A DNA stretch of 64,000 nt from Primulina eburnea (GCF_022965805.1 NC_133102.1:11824485-11888484); one strand, 5' to 3'. Numbered from the stretch's first letter, positions 47,150-59,398 are shown. Translations and numbers: made by a program. Notes: generated from the sequence alone by a model not told the origin.

Positions 47150-47581
47150 ACTGTATTATTCGATCCTGTAGATATCAGTTGTGCTAAGTAGTTACGTATC
47201 AGTTGAGTACTGAAAACTCTATTGAAACCAAGAGTTTCAGTTTGGCATTGTTAAGAAGTGGGTTTATACTAATTAGTGTATAGATCAAAGTTTTTTAGTA
47301 AATATCCTATCTTCGAGATAGAAGGGGTGACGTAGAAGTGTTTGAAATCTTTAGACATCCACAAATCTTGTGTCCCCTGATTTCGGTTTTTATTCTATCT
47401 ATCATTCAATTTATTTCCATACTTTCATTAGTTAACTGATTGATATTGACAAACAAGATTCATGAATTCAGTTTATCACTAAACTGATTCATTATTCGAA
47501 GAATTTGAGAAAATCGTTAAGTGTTTATTCAACCCCCCTCCCCCTTTCTAAACACTTCTTCACTCCCAATCGATCCTAACA

Positions 47582-48480
47582 CAATGCATAAGGAATTGCA
47601 TGATTTCGGTAAGTTGTGCTCCTTGGGCATCCATGCGTTGATCAACATGTGCTTGAAGTCTAGACAATTGGCCCAAAAGATCAGTGAACATATTGATATG
47701 TGAGGAATTATGCATTTCTTGTCAGAGGGTAATACTTGTATTCATGACAAGAAATTCTTTGGAGAGGTCATATTTCATAGACTGAAAAGCTTATTTGAGA
47801 TCAAATTAATTCCAGCTGAGGGCAATAATTGAATGATCCAAAGTCTTCAATCGGTCCAAAATCTCCTTCTGGTTATCTTCTTCTACAGATTCTTCCTCGG
47901 GTTTAGAAGGATCTGATGAAGAAAGTATATAGCCTTGATGGAGAAGGCAGTTCAGAGGAATGTGCCTTTCTGGTTGATTTTGAAGGTTGAGGTACATCGA
48001 TTTCAGAAGCCAAAACATCAACCGCGGTGTCAAATGCTACAAAAAAATCATGAATTGCTTCTATGAGGAATTCTTGTGCCATCAGATTGATCGATGGATC
48101 CTCAGGAACAGAAGAGACCATAGGCAAAGAAACAACAGTTACAGTGTCATCCTTGGGTACAGCAAGTAGAGATACTAACAGTTCTTGGAGAATGCCATTA
48201 GCAGTATCAACAACAGATTCAGATTTTGAAAAAGAAAAGATCTCCATGTGAGTTGTGCCCTGATCAAAGTTAGAAAGATATTGCACAACTTCTTCAGCAG
48301 AGATAAGATGTACTTCTGAAAGACCGATATGCGCCGAGAGAGAAGGCACAAATGATTCAGACTCTTGAGTAGGTGTATCTTCCGCATTGATTTCTTGCGA
48401 GTATCCTTGGAACTGGATTAATTTGGTAAAGTGACTGGTTCAGTGACTGGATCATCCTTTGATAAATGGTTGGCATGAAT
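47582..48480 (-). pseudogene. S1 third ORF, main remaining part
   Basis: Minus strand. The frame 48349-47903 reads from MPSLSAHIGLSEVHLISAEE to STRKAHSSELPSPSR, an acidic Ser/Val/Asp-rich stretch. A shift then leads to the frame ending at 47806 (SSSDPSKPEEESVEEDNQKE, ILDRLKTLDHSII). Heptad-like remains follow to QGAQLTEIMQFLMH near 47590. It continues at 39949 on the other side of S2. Overall order (acidic low-complexity region, coiled coil, charged C-terminus) resembles the third ORF in S2 and S3, but direct sequence similarity is weak by eye. Function unknown. Confidence 0.5.
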
Positions 48481-48484
48481 AAAT

Positions 48485-50490
48485 GATTTTTCTACAGAGA
48501 AGCTCAAAGTTTACAAAGAATGGGTCAGATTCAGAACTGAAGTGTAACTTCAGAAGAAATCAGTTTTGAAGAAGTTTGTTGGCAATGAAAGAGTTGTTTT
48601 GATGGTGGTCAAAGCAGCTTCAGTTGCATAGGCATTACAGCGAGAGAAGAATTTCTTCAATCAAATATGAGCCAAGCAGTTAGCTAAAATGGTTGCTCAG
48701 TTACGCCTGAATTATGATCCTATCAGTCCTACAGCCTACAATGACAGAGATGCATTTAATCAACTGGAAATGGATCTTATCGGGCTACAGTCGGAGATTA
48801 AACTCTGGGAACTAGATCAAGAACTAATTTTTCCGGCAAGTTCTCAAGATCCTTCATCTGAAGAGAAAACTGAACAATCAGTTCAAGAACCAACCATGGA
48901 CCTAGTTGCTGAATCTTCATGGCAAACAACTGCTCCCTCTACAACTGTTGCTCAACCATCATCATCTACACCTCCATCCTCAACTGCTGAACTTAAACAT
49001 TATTCTGATGCTAAATTATCACTGGCTAATCTCGATGAGGTTATCAAATTAGTGACCACTGATATTCAGCTGGATACAACTACAGCAGTCGAAGAAATTT
49101 TTGCAGATGTAGGACAAGTCATTCAGACTGAAGAGCCAGTTCAATCATCTGCCATGACTGAACAAGAAATTTTTGAAAAAACCGAAGAGGTTCAGCTGCA
49201 CTCAGTTGAAACTGAAGAAGAGCCAACAGAACAGCTAGTCGAAGCTTCAGTTGCTCAACCTACTGAAGAAACAATTTGTGAATCAGCTGAGCAACAAACT
49301 GAACAGCCATCTACTGTTTCAGCTGATCAACAAACTGAAGAACCGGCAAGTAATTTTGTTGATCCGAATCCTTCTCCTCCTCCACAGCCTCAACAAGAAG
49401 TCTTACCTAAAGATGTTTCAGAATTGGTGACGCTCGAAACTGATACAACTGACATATCTCTGATAATCTTTAATCAATAAGAAAGGGAGCAGATACCAGA
49501 AACCTCTGGAGCCATGTCTTCTGGAATGTCAATGGATACTGAATCCCTGTTCGAAGAAATCCAATATGTTCAGAACAATCTATTCAGTATGAGGAAAGCC
49601 ATTTCGAACATCCAGTCAACCCAGCATGCGCATACATTGAAGCTCAACTTTTCTAATGAGTTCACTACGGGAAGACTAAAGCAAATCCAAGAGCATGTGA
49701 CTTCTATATTTCTCCCGTTGGATGAAATTAAAAAGGACAGAGTGTCGACTGAGGCTCACTTCTAAACTCAAGCCTTAGTCAGAAGACGCTTTGATTTTAT
49801 TGAAAAGACTGTCGCTGAAAGAATAGATTTGCTACAAGACATTGTGATGAATGTTGTGTCAAACATCGCCTCAGATGTTTGTATATTATCCAGAAAGGTT
49901 GATGCGTTTGACCAAAAGGGGGAAAAAGGATAAGAAAGCTCAAAACGAAGAAGACAAAGGAAAAAGGGAAAAGATGAAGATAAATCAACTTATTTCAGTT
50001 AAAAGTTGAAGATTATGGCAGATTATTTTCATTCTTGAAGATTATTTCATTCTTTTATTCTTTGTACGAATCTTTACATTGGAAGAATTATTTTATATAC
50101 AAAGAGTTCGAATTTTTTTGCTCAGTTGCAGTTGATCAGTTCATATATTCCAAGTTTTGTCAAACACCAAAAAGAGAGAAATTATTGGAAACCAAATTTC
50201 GGTTGTTTGACAAACAAAGTGCTTAAATCAATTGGATTAACTGATCAAGAAGTTTGTAAGTAACTGAACAAATACTCAAACTAATAGTTGCCTATAACTG
50301 AAAAATAACGATCAACGATTCATCATTCTATCTATCTTGCTGTTACTCTGCTGAAATTCTCTCTCATATTCAAATAAATTAGAAGCTCACACTTATCAGA
50401 TATATTTGTAGCATTCTAGGCTACTTTCCGAGCTTACTAGCACAAATTATCATGTTGTAAATTCGATCTTAAAAGAATCGGTTGTGATAA
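48485..50490 (+). mobile_element. S3: second pol-less SIRE-like derivative, 5' truncated
   Basis: Starts within third-ORF sequence (about 48485, similar to S2 near 41510), runs through the ORF to a PPT-like tract (aaaaagagagaaat, 50169-50182) and a partial LTR from 50183 (tattggaaaccaaatttcgg, altered from tgttgg). The LTR matches S2's up to about 50490 (ctcacacttatcag, gtagcattctaggcta). The 5' LTR and gag stub are missing and no TSD was found. Confidence 0.7.
48500..50010 (+). pseudogene. S3 third ORF, largely open
   Basis: From 48689 the frame is open for 263 codons (MVAQLRLNYDPISPTAYNDR), through a Gln/Thr/Glu/Pro-rich region with repeated TEEP, EQQTEQ and EEPVQS words. After a stop at 49478 (TAA where S2 has GAA) the same frame continues 49514-49765 (NNLFSMRKAISNIQSTQHAH, then LPLDEIKKDRVSTEAHF). 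After a second stop (TAA where S2 has CAG) come FDFIEKTVAERIDLLQDIV and a basic tail (SKRRRQRKKGKDEDK). Two point stops in about 440 codons make this the best preserved third ORF in the window. No catalytic motif is recognised; a structural or nucleic-acid-binding role is only a guess. Confidence 0.65.
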
Positions 50491-50520
50491 ATTCAGATAA
50501 TATAATATAAGGCAAGAACA

Positions 50521-50835
50521 ATGGACATGGAAAGCAGCTCGAAGGAACCAGACATGGCTGAGGATTTTCAACGGTCCATGGTGGCTGCTCGCAAGCTGAA
50601 ATACGAGGACAGTGTGCTGGAGAAGACATTGTCCACCTGGAGCAAGCTCCACGAGCTGCAGTACATCCGGGAGATGGATCTCCCTGAAGGAGGACCTGCT
50701 GCCACAAGGAAACTTGTGGCAAGAGAGAGGAAGTACTTGCGGCGTCAAGGCGTCGCCCATGCTGCTGACATTTTCAAGGGTGAATTTGTCTATCTCCTGA
50801 TACTCCTCAATGAGCAGAAAGTATGTTGTAGATAG
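50521..50835 (+). CDS. Unrecognised 104-codon ORF, possible captured host exon
   Basis: ATG at 50521; MDMESSSKEPDMAEDFQRSM, AARKLKYEDSVLEKTLSTWS, then IREMDLPEGGPAATRKLVAR. It is hydrophilic, charged and probably helical, and visibly GC-richer than the surrounding retroelement DNA. It matches no gag, pol or third-ORF sequence in the window. A possible splice donor (ttcaag|gtgaat) at about 50779 would end an exon after about 86 codons; the codons beyond (GEFVYLLILLNEQKVCCR) look less like the rest. A polyadenylation-like aataaaa lies at 50867. It sits between the truncated LTR of S3 and the RNase H end of S1. It could be a transduplicated gene fragment; whether it is expressed is unknown. Confidence 0.4.
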   Translation: MDMESSSKEPDMAEDFQRSMVAARKLKYEDSVLEKTLSTWSKLHELQYIREMDLPEGGPAATRKLVARERKYLRRQGVAHAADIFKGEFVYLLILLNEQKVCCR

Positions 50836-50994
50836 AGAAATAACCAATGTAGAAGCCCGTTTTTATCAATAAAATCCTATTTTGTTTGTTGCTTGTCTCG
50901 GTTTTTATACTTTCTGTTTATTATTTCATATACTTAATCCTGGAAATGAACAACATATAAAAATGTTAAGGAGATTAAGATAAATCAATTAACT

Positions 50995-52519
50995 CAAGAA
51001 TATTACGGAAATAAGAAAATTTAGCGTCCAGTAGAGGCTTGGTGAATATGTCTGCTGCCTGCTGATCTGTTGGAACATATTCAAGGCCAATCTTTTTCTA
51101 CATGACATGTTCTCGGATGAAATGATGTCTAATTTCGATATGCTTTGTCCTAGAGTGCAATATAGGATTATACGTGATGACTATTGCACTTGTGTAGTCA
51201 CAGAAGATAAGAGATTCAGCGGTTTGAATTCCATAGCCTTTGAACTGCTGTTGCATCCACAACATTTGAGCACAAAAACTTCCAGCCGCAAGATACTATG
51301 CTTCAAAGGTTGATGTGGCAATAGATGTTTGTTTCTTGCTGAACCAAGATATTAGTTTATCGCCCAAGAACTTACATGAATCGCTAGTGCTCTTTCGGTC
51401 AATTTTGCATCCTACGTAATCCGCGTCTGAATAACCTACCAGATTAAAACTTGAATCTTCGGGTTACCAAATACCCACATTAGTAGTACCTTTAAGATAT
51501 TTAAAAATATGTTTAACAACAGTATAATGTGATTGCATAGGATTAGCTTTAAAACGTGCACTAAACAAACTGCAAACATGATATCGGGTCGGCTAGCAAT
51601 CATATATAACAATGAACCAATCAATCACCGGTACATGGTTGTGTCTATTGAGATTCCCCCTTCATCTTTGTCCAGTTTGATTGATGAGCTCATTGGGGTA
51701 GCAACTTTAGAGCAATTTTTCATACCAAACTTCTTTAGTTTGTCTCTTGTATATTTGACTTGATTAATGAAAATGCATTTTTGACTGCTTGACTTACAGT
51801 CCTAGAAAGAAGTTTAATTCTCCCATCATGCTCATTTCAAACTGATCATGCATTAACTTGGAGAATCTTTCACACGATTTAGGATTAGTTTATCCAAATA
51901 TAATATCATCAACATAAATTTGCACAAATAATGAATAATTATGTTTTGAAAACTAAACAGTGTTTTATCTACTGTTCCAGTTGAGAAGTCAAGATCAAGT
52001 AAGAATTTGGTTAAAGTGTCATACCATGCACGTGGTGCTTGTTTAATCCATATAGTGCTTTATCTAATTTATATACATGATCAAGATGAGTGTGACTAAC
52101 GAAGCCACGTGGTTTTTCTACGTATGCTTCCTCATTAAGCAAAATGTTTAAGAATGCTGATTTGACATTCATTTGATAGACCTTAAAATCTTTGAATGCC
52201 ACAAATGCAAGAAATATTCTAATTGTTTCTAGTCTAGCAACAGGGGCAAAGGATTCATCAAAGTCAATGCCTTTCTCCTGTATATAAACTTGTGCTACTA
52301 ATCTGGCTTTGTTTCTAACTATCGAACTGTTCGCATCCATCTTCTTTCTAAACACCCATCTAGTACCAATTATATGTAGATTAGCAGTCAAGGAACTAAA
52401 TGCCATACTTTTCTTCTTTCGAATTGATTTAGTTCTTCCTGCATAGCATCTATCCAACTAGAATCATTCAAAGCATCATCAATTTTCTTAGGTTCTATCT
52501 GAGAAACGAATGTAGCATG
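50995..52519 (-). pseudogene. S1 copia reverse transcriptase and RNase H
   Basis: Reading leftward from 52519: a [13 protein letters not shown] segment, then the 148-codon frame 52457-52011 with [60 protein letters not shown] and [11 protein letters not shown], all classic copia RT blocks. The catalytic YVDD is at 51905-51916 in another frame. LIGSLLYMIASRPDIMFAVC (about 51620-51560) and RNase H remains follow, ending with HSRTKHIEIRHHFIREHV near 51110 and DQQAADIFTKPLLDAKF near 51030. Frameshifts and stops are frequent. The N-terminal side is separated from the integrase region by solo LTR 52525-55527. Confidence 0.85.
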
Positions 52520-52524
52520 CATAA

Positions 52525-55500
52525 TGAAACGACGTCAATTTTTTTTAATCATAAACTCGAAAATACTAATTAAAATAACTTAAATTTTTCATAAATCATA
52601 ATAATTTAACATTTAAGTCTCAAGTGTATCAAAATATCCCTAAATCATCGGTTACCCAAAAATCCTAGGTCGACCTTTAAAAAGATCAGCTAACATAAAA
52701 TTAAAGCATAAAAATATCTCTAATAAAATCATTAACATAAATCTTTTAAATTTTATATCTAACAATCTAGTGCGGAAACATAAAGGTCCCTCGGAAGTGT
52801 ACTGCTGCACTCGATCCACTCGATCGTCAGCGCCTCCCCTAAAATCATCAAATCCTACATCATACAAATCTAGTGAGTCTAACGGCTCAGCACGTACTAA
52901 ACATGAGTAGTAAATAATACATATACAATCACATGGATAAAAATCATACTTTTATTTAAAATAATCTTTTGAACATAAATAAACCATTTAAAATCATTAA
53001 GCATAAATAAATCATTTAAAAATATTTTAAGCATAAATCAGATATCATAAATCATTTTAATCGTAAAGCTCTCAATCCTTTATCATTTTGGGTGAAGTTT
53101 GATCCTTAAAAGTGACTAGCTTTTATCCTTTGGTCGACTGATCAGTCTTCAGCTCCACATGGTCCATGGGGGTGGTCATTAGGCTCCACCGTGGAAATAC
53201 GATCGTCGACGCTCCCTCGGGGGCCTTCACCCATAGATGGGCTCCCTCTGGGGTCTTTTCCCATAAATTGGCTCCCTTCGAGGCCTTCTCCTGTAAATGA
53301 GCTCCCTCTGTGGTCTTTTCCCCTCACGACATCCCCACAAAATCATATATTATTTGTCACAGTCAATTCGCATCCTTCAAAGCATTTTTCATTTTCTTTT
53401 AAAGCAAAAATTATCGTAACTTTCCAAAAATAGCATTTTAACAATAAAAATTGCACAGCTTTACCATAAATAATAAAATCTCATATTTTCATAAAAATCA
53501 TCATTTAAATCATAAAATATTATTTAAAATGCATTATGATCCTTCAGGATGCTGCCAAACTTTTACGTATTTTCCAAGTGTAATGTTACTGTTTTACCCC
53601 TAGACGTAAAAATTCTCGATTTTATCTTTTTCATACTTTTAATGGCATGGGTTTATTCCAAATAATTATTTATGGTTAAATATAATTTTTCATAATTTTA
53701 TTCGGCATAATTCGAGGCTTTTCAAATAATTCTTTAATTAATTATTCGAGAGACGATTAAATTCCGGATAAATTCAAAATTCATTATTTTGATCCCAAAT
53801 TTTAAACATAACATTTTTATTACCTAATATACCCTTGTAAGCAATGAACCACACCCGTAGACCCATGGTTCCAATTTTAGTTCAATAAATTCGAAATATG
53901 ACCCTCACTCCAACACACCGAGCCATCTCCTTATTTACTCGAGCCATGGTCGAGCCACCTCAAGCAAAACCCTAGCCAACCCACCTAGGTACCCTCCTGA
54001 CCAACCCTGACCCTTTGACCCAGCTGTTAACTCGCGCACAAGCCCAAAAACTGAGAACCAAAGTTCTACGCACAAGCTATTCCATGCTTCAAGACTCCAA
54101 GCCAACCTAGGACACTTCCAGTCGAGCCACCACAAATCCCACCTAACCATAACCAACCCTGGACCACGCCCAGATCAACCAAGCCCAGCCCAAGCCACTG
54201 AACCCATGCAACGAGCCACCGGTTAGAGAAACCAGCAGCTGTGCACCTAAGCTACTCTACCACGCTAAGCTCGAGCCCACGTCAAGCCACCCTACACCAA
54301 CCCATGACCCTACCCCTGGACAACCTCCCTTGACCCTATTGGACCCACTGGCCTGCCCAAGCTCTAGCAGCGAGCCCCCATGGTCGCTGCCGCACCAACA
54401 CACGAGTGGGGGAGAGTCCCTCTTCACGTGGACTTTTCCCCAGCCCATGACTCGAGCCCTAGCCTTCCTAGTACTCTTCTTAGGTTCTAACCACGACTGG
54501 CCTAGCCACCTATCCGAGCCCTACCCAGCCATGCAAGGTAGCCGCCACTTGAACCAAGTGAAAACCCCTTCCAAACCCTAGCAACACCTATGGTTTCCAG
54601 CTTGTTTTCTATTGAATTTTATCATGTTTTAATCACAATTCATTCATATAACATTCTACGTTGGCAGCGTACTCGTTGGATTCAAAACATTTTTTATAAC
54701 AAGCGTAAAATCGTAAAAACGTTGAAAATATGTATCATACCGTAAAATTAATCAAACACTCATATTTTTCATGCATAAAAAATTAAATCATGTATATTAT
54801 GATTTGTATGATGTTTTAAAAAGTTTAGAGAACATGCATTTGTGTTTATAATGCTCGAATACTCGATCGTTGGCGAGGGTACGAAGATGGACGACGAAGA
54901 ACCCTATCCTTTTCGTTCCTTGAAACTCTCAAAATTATTGTGTATGTGTGAGTGTGTTTTCGGCTGGTTGAAGGCTGAATAGTCAGTTTAGAAAGCCTAT
55001 GAGTTCTTATTTATAATTTAATCAACATGTTAATGGGCTTTAGTTTTGGGCTTGAAAGCTTAAGTGAAATTGAGCTCAATTACACTTATTCAATTAAATA
55101 ATAAAAGTTTATAAAATTAGTTTCCGAAAAAAAATATTTTTGATCTTTTAAAACTCTTTGTTTGCCCAAAACCGACTTCCTGGAAAAAAAATGGAGCTTG
55201 ACTCGTAAAATAATTCAAACTTCCACATTTTTAGAAAAATTAAATTATTTTTAATCATATTAAGAAGCCTTGAAAATATTTAGATAAAAATAAATATTAT
55301 TGTCTTGGTCGTCCCCAGTCTCTTTTCCCATGTCTATTATCGAATATTCGGGTAAAATCCTTTAATTTCATGAAATCATGTCATATAATCATTTAATCAT
55401 GCAATCATACCTTTAATCATTTAATAAATCATGCAAGCATTTAAAATAAATTAAATAAAATAATTAAGCAACTAAAATAATTTTGCATGCATGTTGTTTA

Positions 55501-55527
55501 AGTGAGTTTGGTTTTTCGGACGTTACA
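52525..55527 (-). mobile_element. Solo LTR of family A in S1 pol
   Basis: 3003 bp, tgaaacgacgtc to cggacgttaca, with a perfect 5-bp TSD cataa (52520-52524, 55528-55532). Host reading resumes across it (TRKQMIYEFM on the right, a SQIEPK-like segment on the left). It is the least interrupted family A copy and serves as reference for the LTR at 11171-33895. ORFs inside (52652-54581) are not credible genes. Confidence 0.9.
53205..53335. repeat. Minisatellite in LTR A, about 39-bp unit, four copies
   Basis: Units contain gggctccctctggggtctttt and cccataaatt variants. The spurious minus-strand frame shows repeated GPRGS/FMGK words. The same unit marks the start of the LTR A segment at 28084. Confidence 0.75.
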
Positions 55528-55532
55528 CATAA

Positions 55533-56959
55533 ACTCATAAATCATTTGCTTTCTAGTTCTAAGAGGGGTGGTTGGGTTACCGATGACCAGCTCGAGTGGA
55601 TGATTCTTATTCCACCGGAGACTTGGTCCATATGGATTGTACTCTGTTGGTTGTGCGATTGTATCTTCTTGTTCCATCATGTCCTCTTGTATCTGAATGA
55701 TTTCTGACTGGTGATTTTTCATCGGTACATTCACCTGATGAGTTTGTTCTTATACGGTTGGACTTTGTTCAGAAATATGGTCGTCTGTTCTTCTAAAAAT
55801 CTATTTCATCATCACTGCCTGATTCAAGGTTAGTAGCATCTAATGTATTACTTAAATAATTAATGCTATTGCTATTATTATCGTGACAGATAGATGATTC
55901 ATCAAATACAATGTGTATGTATTCTTCAACAATGAGAGTTCTTTGATCGAATACTCTATAGGCTTTTCTCACTGCTGAATATCTCAAGAAAAAACCATTA
56001 TCATATTTAGCATCAAATGCAGTTAATTGTGTCTTGCCATTATCATGTATAAAACACTTGCAACAAAATATACGGAAGTATCCAATCTCAAACTGTTTGC
56101 CGATCCAGATCTCATATGGAGTCTTTCATGATTTTTGCTGATCATGGACCGGTTCTGAGTGTAACAAGCACCGTTAACCGCCTCTGACCAAAATCTCTAA
56201 GATATTTCAGATTCTGCTAGCCAAGTGCGGTTTCTTCTTTCAGCAACTCTATTTTGTTGCAGTGATCTATCAGCTGAGAGCTCATGCTTGATGTCATGGT
56301 CCTCAAGATAAGATGAGAGGAGTTGATTCAAAAATTTAGTTCCTCTATCATTCCTGATCCTATCCGCCACTACCGTTCTTTAATTTTGGATTTTCTTGAG
56401 AAGTTTGATTAGATGGGCAGAGGTTTGATCTTTGGAACTCAAGAATATTACCCACGTGTATCAGAAGAAGTCATCGATTACCACTAGGGTTTATTTATTT
56501 CCTTCTAAGCTGTTTACTGGTATGGATCCAAACAGATCCACGTGGGGTAGTTCCAGGCATCGAGCTGATGAATTCCTTCTTTTATTTTTGAAGGTTGATC
56601 GAACATGTTTACCTAGTTGACAAGCATTTCAGATTCTATCTTTTGCAAAATTAATGTTAGGAAAACCAGATACCAACTTAAGCTTATTAATAGTGGCAAT
56701 GGATTTGAAGTTAAGGTGATTAAGCCATTTGTGCCATAGACAATTTTTATTTACATTTAAGGCGATGAAACAAGTAGGTACATTAAAACTATCATCATTC
56801 CATTTCACCTCATATGTGTTCTGTTCTCTAAGACCAGTCAATACATTATTGCTTGCAAAAAATTTAATAGTGCACGTGTGCTTGTGAAACTCAACGGTGT
56901 AACAGTTGTCACAAAGTTGACTTGTTCTAATCAAGTTATAACATAAATTTTCATCTAAG
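55533..56959 (-). pseudogene. S1 GAG-pre-integrase domain and integrase
   Basis: From 56959 leftward: LLDENLCYNLIRTSQLCDNC, then LWHKWLNHLNFKSIATINKL (pre-integrase HHCC region, His of the finger kept) to NINFAKDRI near 56629. The core shows the first Asp in LVVIDDFF near 56480, the second in IRNDRGTKFLN near 56350, and the Glu in LQQNRVAERRNRT near 56240, altered from the usual QQNGVVERKNR. A C-terminal region follows down to NPYGPSLRWNKNHPLELVIG and TTPLRTRKQMIYEFM near 55540. Many stops. S4 is inserted upstream at 56965 and the solo LTR downstream at 55527. The product would integrate the cDNA copy; this copy cannot. Confidence 0.85.
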
Positions 56960-56964
56960 AGTAT

Positions 56965-58373
56965 TGATGGATCGTGTGTGCTAGCGCCTTTGAAGACATT
57001 TCGCACACAACAGTCTTCAATGAGCTTCAAAAGCTCGTGTTCTAAGAATATTAACACCGATGAATTAAATCGAGTTTGGTTTTAAATCAAGCGAAAGAAA
57101 CTCGAAGTAATCATTCGTAAAGAAAACTGAAATGTTAGAAAATATTTTAACTTATGTAAACTGACTAACTGAAAGAACACATATTAGTTTTTGCATTCTT
57201 GTATTTCAGTTATAGTAACAAATGAACACACGAACACTCTAACTAATCAAAACAATTTTAAAACGATAGTTAATCAGTTAAATACACAAGATATGTTTAT
57301 GGATGTTCGGAGACTTCAACTGCTCCTACGTCACTCCTTCTATCTCCACGGATAGGATCCACTAGAAGACTTTTATTTATACAACTACGTGTATAAGCCC
57401 ACTCAGCTAGGACTTATCCACTGCCTAAACTGAACTCCTAGCTACGACTGAAAACAGCAACTTCCAGTCAACACTTGTTTAATGTCTATGTGAGAAAGAC
57501 TACATACACAAGTTTAACGTCTTTGTGCAAGACTGTTTTGGTTGGTTTTGAGAGTAAGTATGTGTGTGAGAACTGAACAAGAATGTTCTCACACACTGAG
57601 GAGAAGTGGCTTCTAAACTAAGCTGATACAACGATGAAGAGTTCTCTCTGGGCTTAAGTGCTTCTCAAAGATGATAATCAACTAGACTTGCCCTTCTCTA
57701 ACATTGTATATGTGCTCTCTACTTTTTCGAGTCTTTACCGATCTTCTCTTTATATAGACAGAAGAAGATGATCGTACAGTGAGACTCATTTATTGTATTC
57801 GTTGCATTTGAATCGACTTCTTGGACTTAGTGTCTCGTATTTTTGATTGTCCTTCTGAAGAGTTTTGTCTTTAATGCTCTGATGCAACGTCCATTATTGT
57901 CCTTTGACTGGATAATGGCTTTGTACCTTCTCGCATAGCTGGAATCCACTTGAAAGAGTTTATCTTCATCTATAACTGAAAGATTATAACTGATGCTTCG
58001 AATTGGTCAGTTTGAAGTGATCTTTCAGTTGGGCGGGTGAAATCAGTTGACTCGTCAGTTGAAATGATTTCACACTTGTTCAGTTGGACTGATCAGCTGG
58101 GTTTCTTCATTAGTTGAATACTCCTTCGGCTGGCCAGGCTTCTGAGGTTTTCCTGCTAAATCACCTATTAACTGGTCAATCAGTTGTACTGCTCAAATGA
58201 TGTAGCCAGTTAGACTGATTCATTTTGTGCGATCAGTTGGGTCTTCAGTTTTGCGAAGTAACATCTCGTGAGTGATCCTAGATGCTGCATAGCTAAGGTA
58301 GATCATTAGTAACACAATTAACAAGTTTTGTTATCATCAAAATCAATATTGCGAAATTGAAAAGTTCCAAAAA
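56965..58373 (-). repeat. S4 3' LTR
   Basis: 1409 bp. Minus-strand TATA-like tatataaag at 57748-57756. Dense in CAGTT and AACTGA words. ORFs none. Confidence 0.85.
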
Positions 58374-59398
58374 TCTCCCCCTTTTTGATGGTTTCAAAAC
58401 TTGAACAATTAAGCACAATATATTCAGTTTAAGAGTTAGTACATTCAAATTGTCGAAAATTCCCCTTTACAACTGAATCAAAAATATTTTGAATACAAAA
58501 TAAAAAATCTTCTTCTAAAACTGAGTATAAAGAAACGGAGAATTTAAAATCGTATTTATCAGTTGACTGAGAGAGTAACTGTTTTTTTAATACATACTTT
58601 CAGTTAAAAAGAACGCTCCCCCTCAGGAACTGAATAAAAGCCCGTATTTGAGAATTATTTAATTAGTCATTCAATCATTCAAGCATCATAGGCAAGATAA
58701 CTGAAAATATCTATTCAATCACAAAGAGACATATCTGAATAATCATGATATTTTATTTGAATAAATTCCATGTATTTACATACGAGTACATACATCAGTT
58801 GGAAATGGAAAAACTGCTACAACAATAGCATATTTTAAATAACATCAGATATCAGTTGGTTTCTGTGACAGAACTGGATATACCATCACCTGGTTGTCTT
58901 GACTGCTTGAACTGCTGCATCAGTTGTGAGTTCAATTTGCTATAGAATTGAGTAAAATTGCTTTGAACTCGTCCTTTGTGCTTACCCAACTGGTCGAGCA
59001 GACTCTAACCAGGCTCACGTGGAGTTCAGCTGGTGATTAAATCAGCCAGCATCCCAACAAAGATGAGTTTCGTCTGAAGAACAACTGACTTGGTAGGTTT
59101 ACAACTGATTGTTTATTCAGCGAGCAATTCAGCTGTTCATCTTTGCAGATGTTTCTCAGTCCCCTGCAAGCTGATTAAAAGCTCCGAACTTAGGAAAATG
59201 GAGAAGCGGCCATAACAAAAATTGCAGGACCGATCCTCTCAACTCTTTGCCAAAGAGCGACATATAAATATTTTTAAATAGCTTTGAAAATCGTAAAAAA
59301 CATTTTCAAATAGCTTTTAACACTATTTGAGAGTAACACTTTTTAAATCACAGTTTTCTTCAAATGTTCTTCTTAGAACAACTCGATCTGATACCAAC
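58374..59398 (-). other. S4 interior, nearly non-coding
   Basis: 1025 bp. The only protein-like stretch is a minus-strand frame near 59000-58870 (LLDQLGKHKGRVQSNFTQFY, then SKLNSQLMQQFKQS, ending SSSVTETN and a stop), possibly a remnant of a third-ORF C-terminus. No gag or pol motif. Confidence 0.6.

Larger units (their letters stand above)
39950..47581 (+). mobile_element. S2: pol-less SIRE-like derivative
   Basis: 5' LTR 39950-40604 (tgttggaaac to cgatcataaca), primer binding site agtggtatcaaagctg at 40605, polypurine tract at 43144, 3' LTR 43157-47581 (tgttggaaac to gatcctaaca) interrupted by G3. The interior keeps a gag stub and a long third ORF, with no protease, integrase or RT. Flanks tcatg (39945-39949) and caatg (47582-47586) only partly match, so the TSD is uncertain. 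It interrupts the third ORF of S1. Confidence 0.85.
43157..47581 (+). repeat. S2 3' LTR, interrupted by G3
   Basis: Segments 43157-43784 and 47155-47581 form one LTR; the TSD actgt of G3 is duplicated between them. Confidence 0.85.

Noticed and set aside
39950..47581. A perfect TSD for S2
   Set aside because: tcatg and caatg share only three of five positions; orientation and limits rest on LTRs, PBS and PPT instead.
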